Origin: Sitta carolinensis
Lineage: Eukaryota; Chordata; Aves; Passeriformes; Sittidae
NCBI GenBank assembly: GCA_032173965.1
Contig: CM063284.1
Location: 65,532,863-65,596,862, forward strand
Direction of reading: 5' to 3'
Length of the DNA stretch: 64,000 nucleotides
Under the pieces are notes generated by a model, which was given only the letters and a program-made list of their open reading frames with translations, was not told where the DNA came from and made no database searches. The translations under genes and the position numbers were made by a program. Below are positions 1 to 12,600 of this stretch, in pieces; the first letter of the stretch is position 1; each line of letters starts with the position of its first letter.

Positions 1-193
1 ATAGGTCCTGTTCACTCAGAAGCTCCTCAGCCATTCCATTTCAGCTGCTACCAAGTTATATCCTCTCTTCCTCCCCACAGTGCAACATGTGAAGCTGTGA
101 AATCTGCCAAAACAGCCACAGATAGCTGTTAAAACAGATGTATAAAAACACCAAGATGCAGATGCTTGCTTTTTGCCAGCATGAGGTTTTTAC

Positions 194-230
194 AGTATCC
201 TCCTTCCTTGTCTCTCCCTCTCTTCTGTGC
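194..230 (-). CDS. SYCP2L: possible SYCP2L exon 24
   Basis: This 37-nt phase-0 stretch would encode AQKRGRDKEGGY. It has a very good acceptor (CTCTTATTTTAG|GCA) and a weak donor (ACT|GTAAAA). Nothing else in 1-546 looks like coding sequence of this gene. Confidence 0.3.
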
Positions 231-546
231 CTAAAATAAGAGCATTCTTGCAAGGAGGAAAGCCTCAGTATGTCTGAGCTGCATCCAGAGGCACATCGGG
301 GGAACAGGTAACACAGACAATTCACTAGCTGGTCTGGCAGTGATGGTGCATCCTGAGCACTGTTTTCCAAATGACAGAGCGAGTAATTAGAGGCTACCAG
401 AATCACATTCCACCACCTCTGCACTGGGTAAGGCCTTAAACTTCAGCTTCTTTATGGGTGCAACAGATTTGTACAGGTAGAAATACACAGTATTCAAACA
501 GGCAACAATCAAAGGCTCTAGGGATGCAAAAGCATAGACATCCTAC

Positions 547-601
547 CTGCCTTCTCTGAAGATTCTTTGATTCCTTACTCTTGCTTCTTGTTTCATAAGC
601 C
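547..601 (-). CDS. SYCP2L: SYCP2L exon 23
   Basis: This 55-nt exon encodes [18 protein letters not shown], basic like exon 20. It has a strong acceptor (TTACTTGGCAG|G) and donor CAG|GTAGGA. The next exon must start in phase 0. Confidence 0.7.
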
Positions 602-3600
602 CTGCCAAGTAACACAAAGACCCAAATTAGAGTAGCAAACACAGCAATGACACACCACAGCACTGCCAATTGGGCACAGACAAACAGAAGTGGCAGGAGG
701 CCCCTTTAGATTTCAGCAGAAGAACCAAACTATTAAAGAGCATACAGTAGCCAAATTTTTCTTTGCCCGGATTTTGAAAGTAGCAATTCAGGGATATCTG
801 GAAATCAGCACTTTTTAAAATAAAAAGTAATCTGCATATGTGGAGCTGGCAAGTCCCTGGAAGTTTGCTATGACTGGAAGGCAGCCAAAGCAAGGCAGGG
901 AGTTTAAGCATTTTTCAAAAAAAATACATCAGTCATTTTAGCATATGGTCAGGAAAGGATGATGCTTAAGCACTAAAATTTTATTGTCAAAGTTGACAGA
1001 AGTCACTGTTCTCTCTAGTAACCTTTATATTCTCAGGTATTAATTTACATATTGACATCAATAATATCCACAGATAATGTGACAGCTAAAAAAAAATCCA
1101 GTATTAAAAAAAAAAAAAAAAATCACACAGCCTTTTGGATCCTAACTTAAGAGAGCTTTGGCTAAGCTCTTATTCACATAGCAAAAGGTTCATAAACACT
1201 AAATGTATAATCCTGTACCTCTGACTTTGCGAAGAAATTTTCTGGGCAAGAATCCTTCCTTTGGCTTCAGCAACCTGAAAGCAGAGATGTGTCTTAGAGT
1301 CCAGTTGCCCCATAAAATACTCTGCATATTGCAAATATATCAGAATTCAGAAGGGAAACTGGATTACAAGTCCTGCTCAGGACTTCCACTTTTTAATGGA
1401 ATGGGATTTGTTGATGGAAACAGTGTCATAAATCATCATAGACAAACATTTGAGACTAAAACAGAGTTATTTTCTCCTTTCCTTGGTTTATGAATGATGT
1501 TCATTTTAAGCACCAACACCACAAGACGTCATTCGAGTCAGTAGGTGGGCTGGCAACAGCACTGTAAGCACGGTGCGGGGCCCCAGGACAGCCCGGGGAC
1601 AGACTGCTGGGATCGGGTGCCATGGAGCAGGGATTTATGCTGACACCCAGTGGCAGTAGCAAGGATCAGGCCATGTCCAGTTTATAATCTAGAGAAATTC
1701 GGGGTGCTCCGTTCAGCAGCCATCGCCTCACGATTAGCAGGCTCCAGTGACAGCCCCTACACCAGGGAAGAGGCTGAAAGCCAAGAGATGCATCCAGCAC
1801 AGCCACTCTGGTGGAAACCATCAGGAGCAAGTTCTGAGGAAAGGCCACACTAGTCAGTTTCAAAGCAGTCAAAGAGATTAATACTTTTTTTTTTTTTTTT
1901 TACTTTGTCATTTCTTTTTTTGAGAGCCTGCAAGTGTAAGTCAAGCAGAATTTCCAACAAAAATTTTGTGAGGACTAAGTTTTAACCATGTACTCCTAGC
2001 TTGCAAAGAACAGGCAGATAGATGTCCAGCAATCTGCTTTTGATACTCACAGAGTTAAACACAGAGTTGGCCTTCAATCACAGAGACATCCCATGGCCTC
2101 ACTGAAGCAACAGCTCAAACGTCTGTTGGTGTTATCACACATCACCCACCACAAAATTCACATAGTGATAAGCATTCTTATCACTCAAAAAAAACTTCCA
2201 TTTCCATCACACAGAGAAAACAATACCAAAAATCTCAGATTCCCAGTTGTCTGTCATGCTATAACAGTGTGTCCACCCTTACAGCATTTCTGGAGCTAAT
2301 GATGTCCCCTGCTTCAAATTACTACTCCATTCGGTGCCAAGCTTGTGTCTCAGCATTACCTTTTCATGACTTGAGGAGTCTGAGTTTTCAAAGTCATAGA
2401 GGTCCTTCCTGCAAGTCAACATAAATATGGCAGTGACATACAATAGTGAAAAATCACCCTACAGAATTTCATTAAGAATAGGGGGATAACATGGTTTTCT
2501 TTCTGAGTCCCCCTCCTCAGATACCTTATATGCCTAAAAATACTGTTCTCAAAGTTTCTAAAAAGTACTCCTTTTCTACTTTGTCTTATTGCAGTCTGTC
2601 TTGATTCTCACTATTAATAGTAACTGTTCTAAGAAATATTCAAAGCATAGAAATTAACCTATCCCTGTTTATGTAGAGAATATCTTGTTCTCACATCATC
2701 CATAATAGTACACGGTAGAAAGAACTAATGAGTGGAAATAGAATACCAGAAGCATTTAAAAATTCCATTTAATTCCCTTTTGAAATTCTAGTATTTAATA
2801 TTTGTTCTTTAATCTCTTCTGTGTACATCTAGATCTTGTTTTCATGTCTTCTGACATTTAAACTTCACTGAAACTTTACGGCTTTCTCCAAATCGTAACT
2901 ATTTCCAAAAAAATCTTACAACAATTGCTCAGTATACAGTACATCTTTTTACTAGTAAAAGAATGGGAAGGCTGAAGAACTGAGATCCTTGCCAAGGCTT
3001 CCCGTAGGAAATGCTCATTTCCAGACAAAACACAAGAGGGAGCAGAATGACCAAGCTAAGAAGCTCTTCACCTCTAACTTCTACACTGCTGCTCCTGTTT
3101 TAAAACCAGTATTTGCTGCATCAAATTGTCTTAAAACACACAAAACAAAAAACTTCATGAAGCCCTGCATCAAGTTCTTATTCCTACCTACAGTCGGTCA
3201 AAAAATTCGTCCAAGCACTTGGGTTGGAGTTTTGGGATGTTTTTTGAGCTAGGAGAGAGTAGGCTGAAGCAGGACCCCCGTGAAGCCCCAGAACAGCAGC
3301 AGAGATCCTCACACACAGTTCATTTGCCCTCCTGCTCAGCAGCAGGCACTGAACACAACTTGAACACAGCACTTGGCAGAGTGTAGGAGGAGGACTCAAC
3401 AAGGCAGATTTCTGGTGCTACAGGCTGCATACGGCCTCAAACCCTCAAGTGCCTCTCCCTGCAGTGCCCCCAGCTCGAAATGCAAACAGACAGATGCGTG
3501 GGTGCGAGGGAAGGGGACAAACTGAGAAAAAGGCCATCCTGAAACTCTAGGTCACATGCCAAGGAACTGGGACAATATTGGAGAAAACTTAAATATTTGT

Positions 3601-6600
3601 GAAAGAAGCTGGTGCTCAGAACTCTACTCACTGGAGGATTCTAGCTGGGCAAGGAAAAAGCCACCATGCCACAACATAGTATCACAGGGGTAGTGGGCAT
3701 TTCTGGCAGACTAGGGTTAGTTTCTGAGATCTTTATCATGCCAGGGACCCAAAGGGTCCTACAGAGACCAGACCCTTCATAGCCCCATACTTATTTTACT
3801 GTGTGTTCTAGATACAGTCAGGCCACCCCCAACAGGGACACCCTTCCTCCCTGAGTGCTAGAAAAGGTCTAAAATTACTTGGTACACCAGTTCCTGCATG
3901 GGCACAGGGCTCATGTGTCATACCTGCCTGCAGCCCTCTTCTTGGCCAAACTTGTTTTCCTGTTTCTCTTTTTGCTGGTAGCATCCTTCGGAAAAGGAGA
4001 GAGTTGCAGGATCTACAAGAACAATACCCCAAGTCAAGTTCTGATTCTAGATCCTGACAAAAGCAGAGAAAAGGTGTGCCAGGAATCTTCTTTCCTCCCT
4101 CTACAACAATTTGCCAGGTGCAACTGCTGCCTGTAACACTTTCCTATCACAAAGTATGGGACTCACAGGGCTGAAATTGGGGGGTCAAGAGGGTGAGGGG
4201 AGCTTTTCAAAGTAGTTCAAAAGCTTTGAATTCACTGTACAGGGGACAAGGGCTACAAAACAACTGAACTGACAGTAAAAAATATTTTTTTAAAAAAATC
4301 TGATATTAGCACCTGGAAACATAAACCCAAGAACAAGTCTAAAATGTGATTTCTTATATGAGTACCTAAGCTCAAAAATACTGCTTTGGGAATTAAATTT
4401 TTCTCACATAGTGCATTGACTTATTTTTTTAATACATGGGCACACCAACAGAACTTTCGAAGTGCAATTACAGATGACTCCCAGTTACTTGGCGATTTAC
4501 CCAGGTTTCAAGTTCCTACATGGGAGAGTCATTAGAGCCCAGATACAAAACCGAATAAACACATCTGTAGATATCCAAAGCTTGATTCCATTCAGGAAGC
4601 AAACATTCCCTCTTGAGGGGAGTGTGCAAGTCTTGTGACATGCAATTATGTCCCAAAACCCACTGTACTCCTGGACACATGCACAACACGTTGCTTTGGG
4701 GCTGTATATGGCTGAATAAACTCCACTGAGCTTGAATCACTTGACTGGGCACCTCTAGAATGAGGTTGGCAGCTGCTGCCTCTGCTGCTCCTGGTGCTGT
4801 GTCACAGCACATCAGGTGTGATGCTCTGTGGGCTCAGGACACTGCTCAATGGCACAAGTGGGTCAACCCATTCCAGCTTTCTTCTGCAACCCCACCAGAA
4901 CATGTATCACCCTGTATCTCTTCACTCAGGGGGGCCCCAAGGCACACATACCTTTGGTAATGTCTCATCCATAGGCTCTTCTCCTAGGGGCTTCTCACTG
5001 GGGACAAGAGGATATATGAGGGAACTGTTCATCTAAAGACCAAAATGTTTGTGAAGTACTAAGGAAAAAAAAAAATCCCAACACTTCCCCCAATTAGCAC
5101 CAAAGTAATGGTTTTATGTGTATGGAAGAGAGGTAATCGATAGCTCTACACAAGTCCAGCTCCTTAACTACAAGAAAGTCTGTCCTGAAAAAGTCTGGGA
5201 AAAAAGGCGAATTCAAGCCAAGGTGAATACAAATTCATATCATCTTTCACAAAGTCATGGTGCCCATTATGAACAATCTCACATTTGGCAAGCTCAGGTT
5301 TCACAGCTGAAGTTTAACACTCTGTAAACCAGATGTTGGCTCACCTTGCATTTAGACTAAATCCATAATGAGAAAAAAGTCACACCAAAGCAGCTGCCAA
5401 TCTGGCAACCGAACATCACTGTTCAGCAACTCCAGGCAAACAGCTTGGATGTCCAGGTGTCAAAACAATCTTCAATTTAATAATTGATGGAATAACCTCA
5501 GAATTACATTCATTAAAACTCCAGGAGAAAAACAAAAATCCAAACACACGCACACACAAAACCCCACAAAACCTCATTTACAATTTTCTGTCTGTGAGAC
5601 ACTCACCTAGGCTTAGCTTTCATCCCTGGAGATGGAGTTTTGGAGTCTTTTTCTGAAGAAGGTAAGGAAATGATAGTTTTACCCTCTGAAGCTACTGTGA
5701 AACTTTATCTACTTTTGCTGTAAGACCCACAAAAGCAGAGCCTTCAGCATGTCACCTGGGTGACATTTAACTGGGTCTTAACTTAAGGTACTGAAGGGAG
5801 CTGTGCCTGACCTTGGTTAGCATCTTCCAGGTCGGTCTGCTGGCTCACCGTAATCATGGCAACACCAGAGTTGACCATTTTCTGCTTGGAGACATAAAAC
5901 CATGAACAAAACATGCATATGATCAATAAAAACACCAGGGGTTTTAGAAACAGACTTTTTGGCAGCAGCCCGTGGCAGGAGCTGCATGGCAGGTTTATCA
6001 TTGTCCACACATAAAAACCTGTTAAGCTGTGTGCAAGTGATACTATGGATTTCTCACTAAGAGCATCCTACTGTCCTCTTATAAGAGGAAGTAATTTTTT
6101 TTTTCTTTTTAAAGCAATTTTGTCAACATTGTAGCTCTGGAGATAAGTATTTCAGCTGAATGGATATAAACCAGTTTTCTTAGAAAGAAAGTTTTAGTCA
6201 CACCTGTAAAAAAAGCAGACCAGAGGAAGAGAAAAGGAGCACAAGGACATCATACACCAAATACTTACTGCTACAGTGCTTGCTAACTGCTGTCTGTGCT
6301 GAAAGGTTAAGTTGTCTTTTTGAGTCCCCACGTTTTCAGACCTCAAAGGATCTTTCCTCTTCTGTGCATCAGAGGGCACAGGTGTTTCTGCAGAACAGTA
6401 ACCAGGGCAGTAATGTCATCGCAGTAATTGGACACACTCACTACCCCTTCTTTCCATTCCTGCACGTGCATGCACAAATTGCAACAGTAGGACTTTCTAG
6501 GCACATCTCAAGCACACATTTAACAGAACAAACCCAAGTATCTTCAAAGCACCCAGTGAAGAATTGCAGTGCTAAACGAACAACATATAAGCTCATCAAT

Positions 6601-9600
6601 ACTGGATGAATATATGCAAGCATATCATCTTACTGCTTATATTGCTATATTGACTCCTAAGCTCTGGAAGATATGGAGCAAGCCTTTGTGTCTGAATAAA
6701 GCAGGGGATCTTCCACCATCTATACTTTCCTCCATTGAATCACTATCAGGCATAGCAAAATTTATGTCACCTCTGCCCTTTGTGCTCCTTGACTGCTTCG
6801 AGTAGCAGTGCCTGCCTTGCACCTCTGTGTGCTCCATGGTGGGCACTGATGAAGGATCTCTTAGCTCATCTGCATCTCCAGAAGCTGGAGGACTTCCATT
6901 CTAGCTTATTTTAGGCTGTATTTGGAGGAAAATGGGAAGGACTACTGAAGAAGTTACTGCCCCAGACATTTAGAGCTCAAAGGGGCTCTTTCAAGTATTC
7001 ACCTGAAGCAATCTGAAATGCACAGGAATTTAGAGGAAAATAAAAATTTATTTTCAATATTGTCACAGAAAGAATACTAGCTATCCTAAGAGTGCTTCAA
7101 ACTTGATTTGTTTTCAAGACAGTGGGTGGTAGCAGTAGGAAGAGTTGTGATTTCACAGTCTTAGAAGATATGGAAATATCTGTCAAGCAAGTTAACCAAG
7201 AAAGGATCCACACAAGAAGTAGTCACTCTAAAACTTGAAATACAGCCAGTTTTGGAGCAAGGACAAATCCCAGCCTTCAAAGTTAAAAGATCACCATACA
7301 GAAAAAAACTCCACCTTCCAAAAAAATTTGATATCAAAGTTGAGCTGAGGAAGCATTTCCTGTTTAAGACCAATTTTGATCACACACACCTCCTGCTATT
7401 TTGCTGTAAGCAGCTTTTCCTTAAGGCTGTGAGTTACAGTTTGTGGGGACTTAGAGAAGAATTTCAGAGCATGAGAAGGAAAGAAAGGAGTTACTTTCTC
7501 TTTTTCTTGGAAACTGCTGGGCTTAGGCCTTCCTTTGGGCTGGACATAGAAATGACACCTCTGTACTTCAGGCTCTGAGTTACCTCAAAAACTACTGAAT
7601 TTGGAACATAATAAAACTCTGCCAAATGATCCTAAAAGAAGATGTCTTGCAGATGTTCACTGGCAGCTCAGGAAGCACCACCATTTGATGATGGAAAAGT
7701 TTAATGCACCCAGTTCAAAGAAACACAAAGCATTTGCTGTAGGGTGATGAGAATAGGGAAGTATTCCAGCTGCAGATAAGAGTCTGTCCTGCCTTAAAGC
7801 AGACAGCAACTTTTGTGGCTGGGGCACACAGATACAGCCCTGCAGCACAAGGTATTTACAGCAGCAGGTCACCTCCTGTAGAGGAGCTAGGCTGCTGCTC
7901 ACCTTTACCCACAAATAGGGATTGCAGGTGAGCACTTCTGCTCCCCTGGCTGCTCTTCCACAACAGCTCCAGGCACCTCTAAGGCATCATCCAGTGCACT
8001 TGGGAACAGAAACACATCATTTTCTAGCACATCACCTTGTCAGAAGTCACCTCCCTATGGGAAGCTTTAGTAGAGGTTGCCCCACCACATGCACCCCACT
8101 GCACAGAGAACTTGTTAAGTGTCAAGGTGCAAGCACTGGCCCACCAGAGAACCTGTGCTTTCAGGAGGCCAGAGGCCACCATGCCCTTCTGCAGGCACAC
8201 ACATGGCATGGCCAAACCAGGCATCAGGCAAGCCAGAGGGGAGGACAGGAGGGGGCATCCCAGTACACCTGTGGACAGAGAAACAGTTCTGCACTTCCTG
8301 CACATCAGAGGTCAGCCAGCAGCTGAAATGTGCCTGGCCAGGCCACTTGCCAGCACACAGACACTGTCTCCATGAGCATTCCTATGCCTGTGAAACCCCA
8401 GCAGCACATGGCCACTGTGCCCAGCCCTCAGTCCCAGAGCTACAGACACTCAGACTCTGCCAACTAAACAGAATTACCGAGCTCACAAGACAGGATCAGT
8501 AGAAGACTGAGCTTGGGCATTGCTTGTTTTTTTTTGTTTGTTGTGGGGTTTTATTCCTTTTTCTTTTTTGGTTTTTTTTTTGGTTTTTTTTTGTTTTAAG
8601 TGAAGTTAACTGCAAGCTGTGGACTACAAATGAAAATGATGATTTGAAAACAGATATTTAAATTTAATGAAAAAATACAATTTATAAAACAATCACCTGC
8701 TTCATTATGCATGTCTTCCTTCCCAGCATGGACAGCCTCATCTTCAGACTCAGTTATCTGTTGGTATGAATTAATCTAGTGAGAAAGTTGTATTTTAAAG
8801 AGTAGTCTTTATCTAGTAAAGTCAGCTACTTAATAACAGAATGAGTTGCTAATTGCCAGCAACAAATCAGTGGATACTAACTGATTGGATCATTTGGAAA
8901 CGTCTTGGCTCCTTTAAGGGCAAATAACAGCCACAATATTATAGTTATTCACTGTCATGTAAGCTTTTCTGCAAACACCACAGACTGTAGATGATTTACA
9001 AATCAAAAATTAACTACATTAACATTTGGGGGGGGAAAGAAAAAAATCAAATCATTTTAACCTTCCAGATTTTAAACCATAAATTTGAATGTGTTGAAAG
9101 TTCTTTCCTAAAACATCTAATTTCTCCTCCAGGCCAAAGCTTAGAACATCTATATAGAGAGTCATAAATCCACAGTGGGAAGACAAATATATAGTAAAGA
9201 GGGACAAAAATAAAGAAACCACAAAATACAAGTCCCAAAAACCTGAAGGGTTTTGTCCAGTGTAAAATACAGTTAAGGAAAAAACCCACACATTAGAGCT
9301 TACCATCAATTTTTCATCTCCCAGGACTTTTCTAAGTATACTTAATATTTCAAACTCAGCACTGAAAATCAGTTTGACTTTTGTTGCTTCCATTTTGTTA
9401 AGAGCAGCAGGTATCGTCATAAAAATTTTAACAATCTTTTGACTATCTTTCTCTGTGTAAAAAAAAAAAAAAAGACCAACCAAACCATCAATTACCTTTG
9501 TTTTAGATCAAGACATTCTTCTGTTAACCCAAAAATGTCTGAGTAAGTGTTTGGGATTTTTAAAACAGCCCTTTGCATCTTGCCCTTGCATTTCCACTTA

Positions 9601-12600
9601 CTGCTTGCTCATTTCTTTCCCATTGAGTCTTGGTTATGCTGTTCCCCAGCATGCCTATAAACTGACACCTCAAACTGTCCTGCTTGGGTAGGGAGGGGGG
9701 TTATCATGCAGAATGGGCCCACACACAGTCCAACAAGCAGAGCTAGTGCAGGATGACCAAAGGACAAGGCAGAGAGGGAGGACAGACAGGAACACCTTGG
9801 TAATGGCGAGATTTTCGGTTTACTCTATGTGTCTCATACACTCTATGTGTCCCAGCCAAACAGGATAATGTTGTTGGAAAAATCTTACCCTTCACTCTGT
9901 AACTGTTGACATTTTCTTTCGACAGCCTCACAGAGTCCCAGAGAGCTCCCTTTGAAAACCAAAGCCGTTGGGTCAGAAGGGCTAAGGGAGTGTACACTGG
10001 CTTAGGCTAACCCAAGGCCACCTGGGCTTTGCTGTTACCTCATCACAATCCACATAGAAAGTCACACTCTGGCTGCCAGCATTGAAGTCAATCCAAAACT
10101 CCTCCAGTTTCTCATCTGATGGCTTCTTGACCTGGGGAAGAAAAGTGGCACTGTTGTTCTCCAAAAAACCCCACAACCACTGTATCTGTCACAATTTTCT
10201 TTAATGAGACAAAACTCGAAAGTGTTACCGCACATAAATATCTGTACACCTTGCAGTTAAAAGAGTTCAGGTTACCTTGTATGGGGCCATCCCACTGGTC
10301 ACCCAACCACACTCATGTCAGACCTGGCTCTGCTTCAGCCATTGGACAGGCAATGCACAAACACTCGCATGTTTGTGTGAGCAAAGAAGCTGTGGAAGCT
10401 CTGTTTCTGAGCACTTGAAGTAAGCAGAAGCAGTGGAACCAGCTCCATTTACATGGGCTTGATTCAATACGACTGTCAGGAATGCTGCCACAGTTCAATT
10501 GAAGACCAGTGAAGCAAACTGCAGGATCTACAACACTTCTCCAGGGGCATCAGGCTAATCTTGTTTTCTGGCAGTCTGGAAACAGCTCTGCCAGAGGACT
10601 CAGTGTTGTCCTGTCCTCCTGTTTCTTTTTAAAACTCTTCTGTCATCACCATGAAGAGAAGCATTGCCTCTATCACTTGGCTGACACAACAGCAAAGTCA
10701 GCAGCAGCAAGTGGGGAGCTAAGTGACAAACAAGCAAACTCTCCAGCTAGAACAGAAGGTTACACTCTACACTCCAAGAAATTGAGCTCTTCAACGAAAG
10801 AGGCAGGAGAAAAAAAAACCCAAACATTTAGCAATATTTCAGCAGCCATAACACTGTAGGGAAGGTGTCAGGGCTTTAAGGGCTATTACCTCATTCATGT
10901 CGGCAAAAGCAGATATGCAAGGAAATGAGTAGACTCTGAAAGAGAGGCAAACTTCACATGACACATCCAACATTAGAGCCTGACTTCAATTATTTTATTT
11001 TTAATAAGATAAGTAACCAATCATTGTTCAAAGAAAAATTTAAAGTTTTCTAAAAGTAAATTAAGCTTGGATAAACTAGAGACTACAATATTTTAGTAGT
11101 GATGCATTATCTTCATTGATTTTACTTTCAAAAGAATCACTATAAAGATGCATAAAATTACCTTCTTAAAAATAACTTAATTCTTCACATGTGATGCAAA
11201 ATATTTTTTTTACTCTAAGCCAACCCATTTTACAATTCTATTCATTCTCCTCTGTGGTAGTGATGGCACCAATTTATTCTGTGTGTTCCCAGCTTACCTT
11301 CTTTTATCTCCAAGCCTTTCATTTAGTAGGTTAAGAAATTTTCTGCAGTCCTTCAAGAAAAATGACATATTTTTTTTAAAAAAAATCAGGCTACTTTTCC
11401 TTTGCAAATAGTTATTATATTGTGTAGAGCAACTATTTCCTTTGTAACCTCTACTGTCCAGTTAAAATCTTTAAGCTGGTCAGTGGGATGCCAAAGGCCA
11501 CTGGGAAGAAACACTCAATTTACTACAAAAGGTTGGACCCAACTTAAGACCAGTAAGAATTCAAATATAAACCCTGCAAAATAACTTATTTCTGCATTAT
11601 TTATATTTTTATTTTACTTTTTTATTGGTAAAATAACTTAGAAGTAGGAGCTGTTTTAACAATCTGTCACTTAATATTTACCATACTAATAGGAAAAAAA
11701 GTAAAACATGCCATCCACAAATATCTTTGTGTTTTTATAAAATCAGTTTTGTAGGAACTTCTTGCAAGGACACCCTGGCTTAACTCAACCAAAACTAGCC
11801 CCTATACAGACTTGTCAAATATGTTGTTTTCAAAATAAGGACCCTCACCGTCTCAAATTCTCGATCCCTGATCTCTTTGAAAGCTTCAACAAGATAGTTA
11901 TCTTCAAACCAGTGGTGAACAAGGTCATCCCTCCATTTTTTTATCATTAACCTACAAAGTGCTTCTGAAAGGGCAACCTGAAGGTCATAATCTGCCAGGT
12001 AAACATAAGCACATGATAAATACCAACCCTCCAGCATCACAGAGGGTTACAGCATTGCTACTCCTGCAATTTTATACTGCACAGTCACATCCATCCTCTA
12101 GCCTCAGTTTCTCCCAGGAGAGCAAGGGAGGGTAATAGCCAGGTGTTGGCTCAGGCATCCTCAGCCCCCAGCTCAGCGAGATCAAGCTACAGAGCACTGC
12201 AAACCACGACACACACGGGTGCACTGGGACATGGGCCTGAGGCTCAGGAAGGGGAGGGAGGAGAGCAGAGACTCCTTACTAACCCACTAGGATTAGGGCA
12301 CATTCCATAGACCATGGCAATACTCTAGAAAGCAGCATTATTAGGAGAAAACAAAAAATATTTCACTCAAGAGGCCATTAACCTTGTTAACTAAATTTTG
12401 TCCACATCATGGCAAAGGAATTAAAATATAGGTGTTTTTAGGACTAACAGCCAATATATTCTGTAAACACATACATAAAGCCGATTTAGTTACTTTTCTA
12501 CATAAATCAGTTTAACTTGTCTGATTAGTCAGTATGCATTACTAATACCAACCAGAAAGAGATAAAGCATTGATGCATTTGACTTTTTTTTATTTATATT

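Noticed and set aside
1..546. ELOVL2, the next gene expected to the left
   Set aside because: No fatty-acid elongase motif (such as HXXHH) in any frame; the stretch is better explained as SYCP2L intron.
3184..3222. 30-nt minus-strand candidate exon ending near the GTAGGA at 3187
   Set aside because: It is phase-neutral, but the acceptor is poor and the peptide (AWTNFLTDC) has no family likeness; not supported.
4952..4983. 32-nt minus-strand stretch with acceptor and donor, candidate SYCP2L exon
   Set aside because: In the phase required by exon 19 it contains a stop, and exon 19 joins exon 20 in frame without it.
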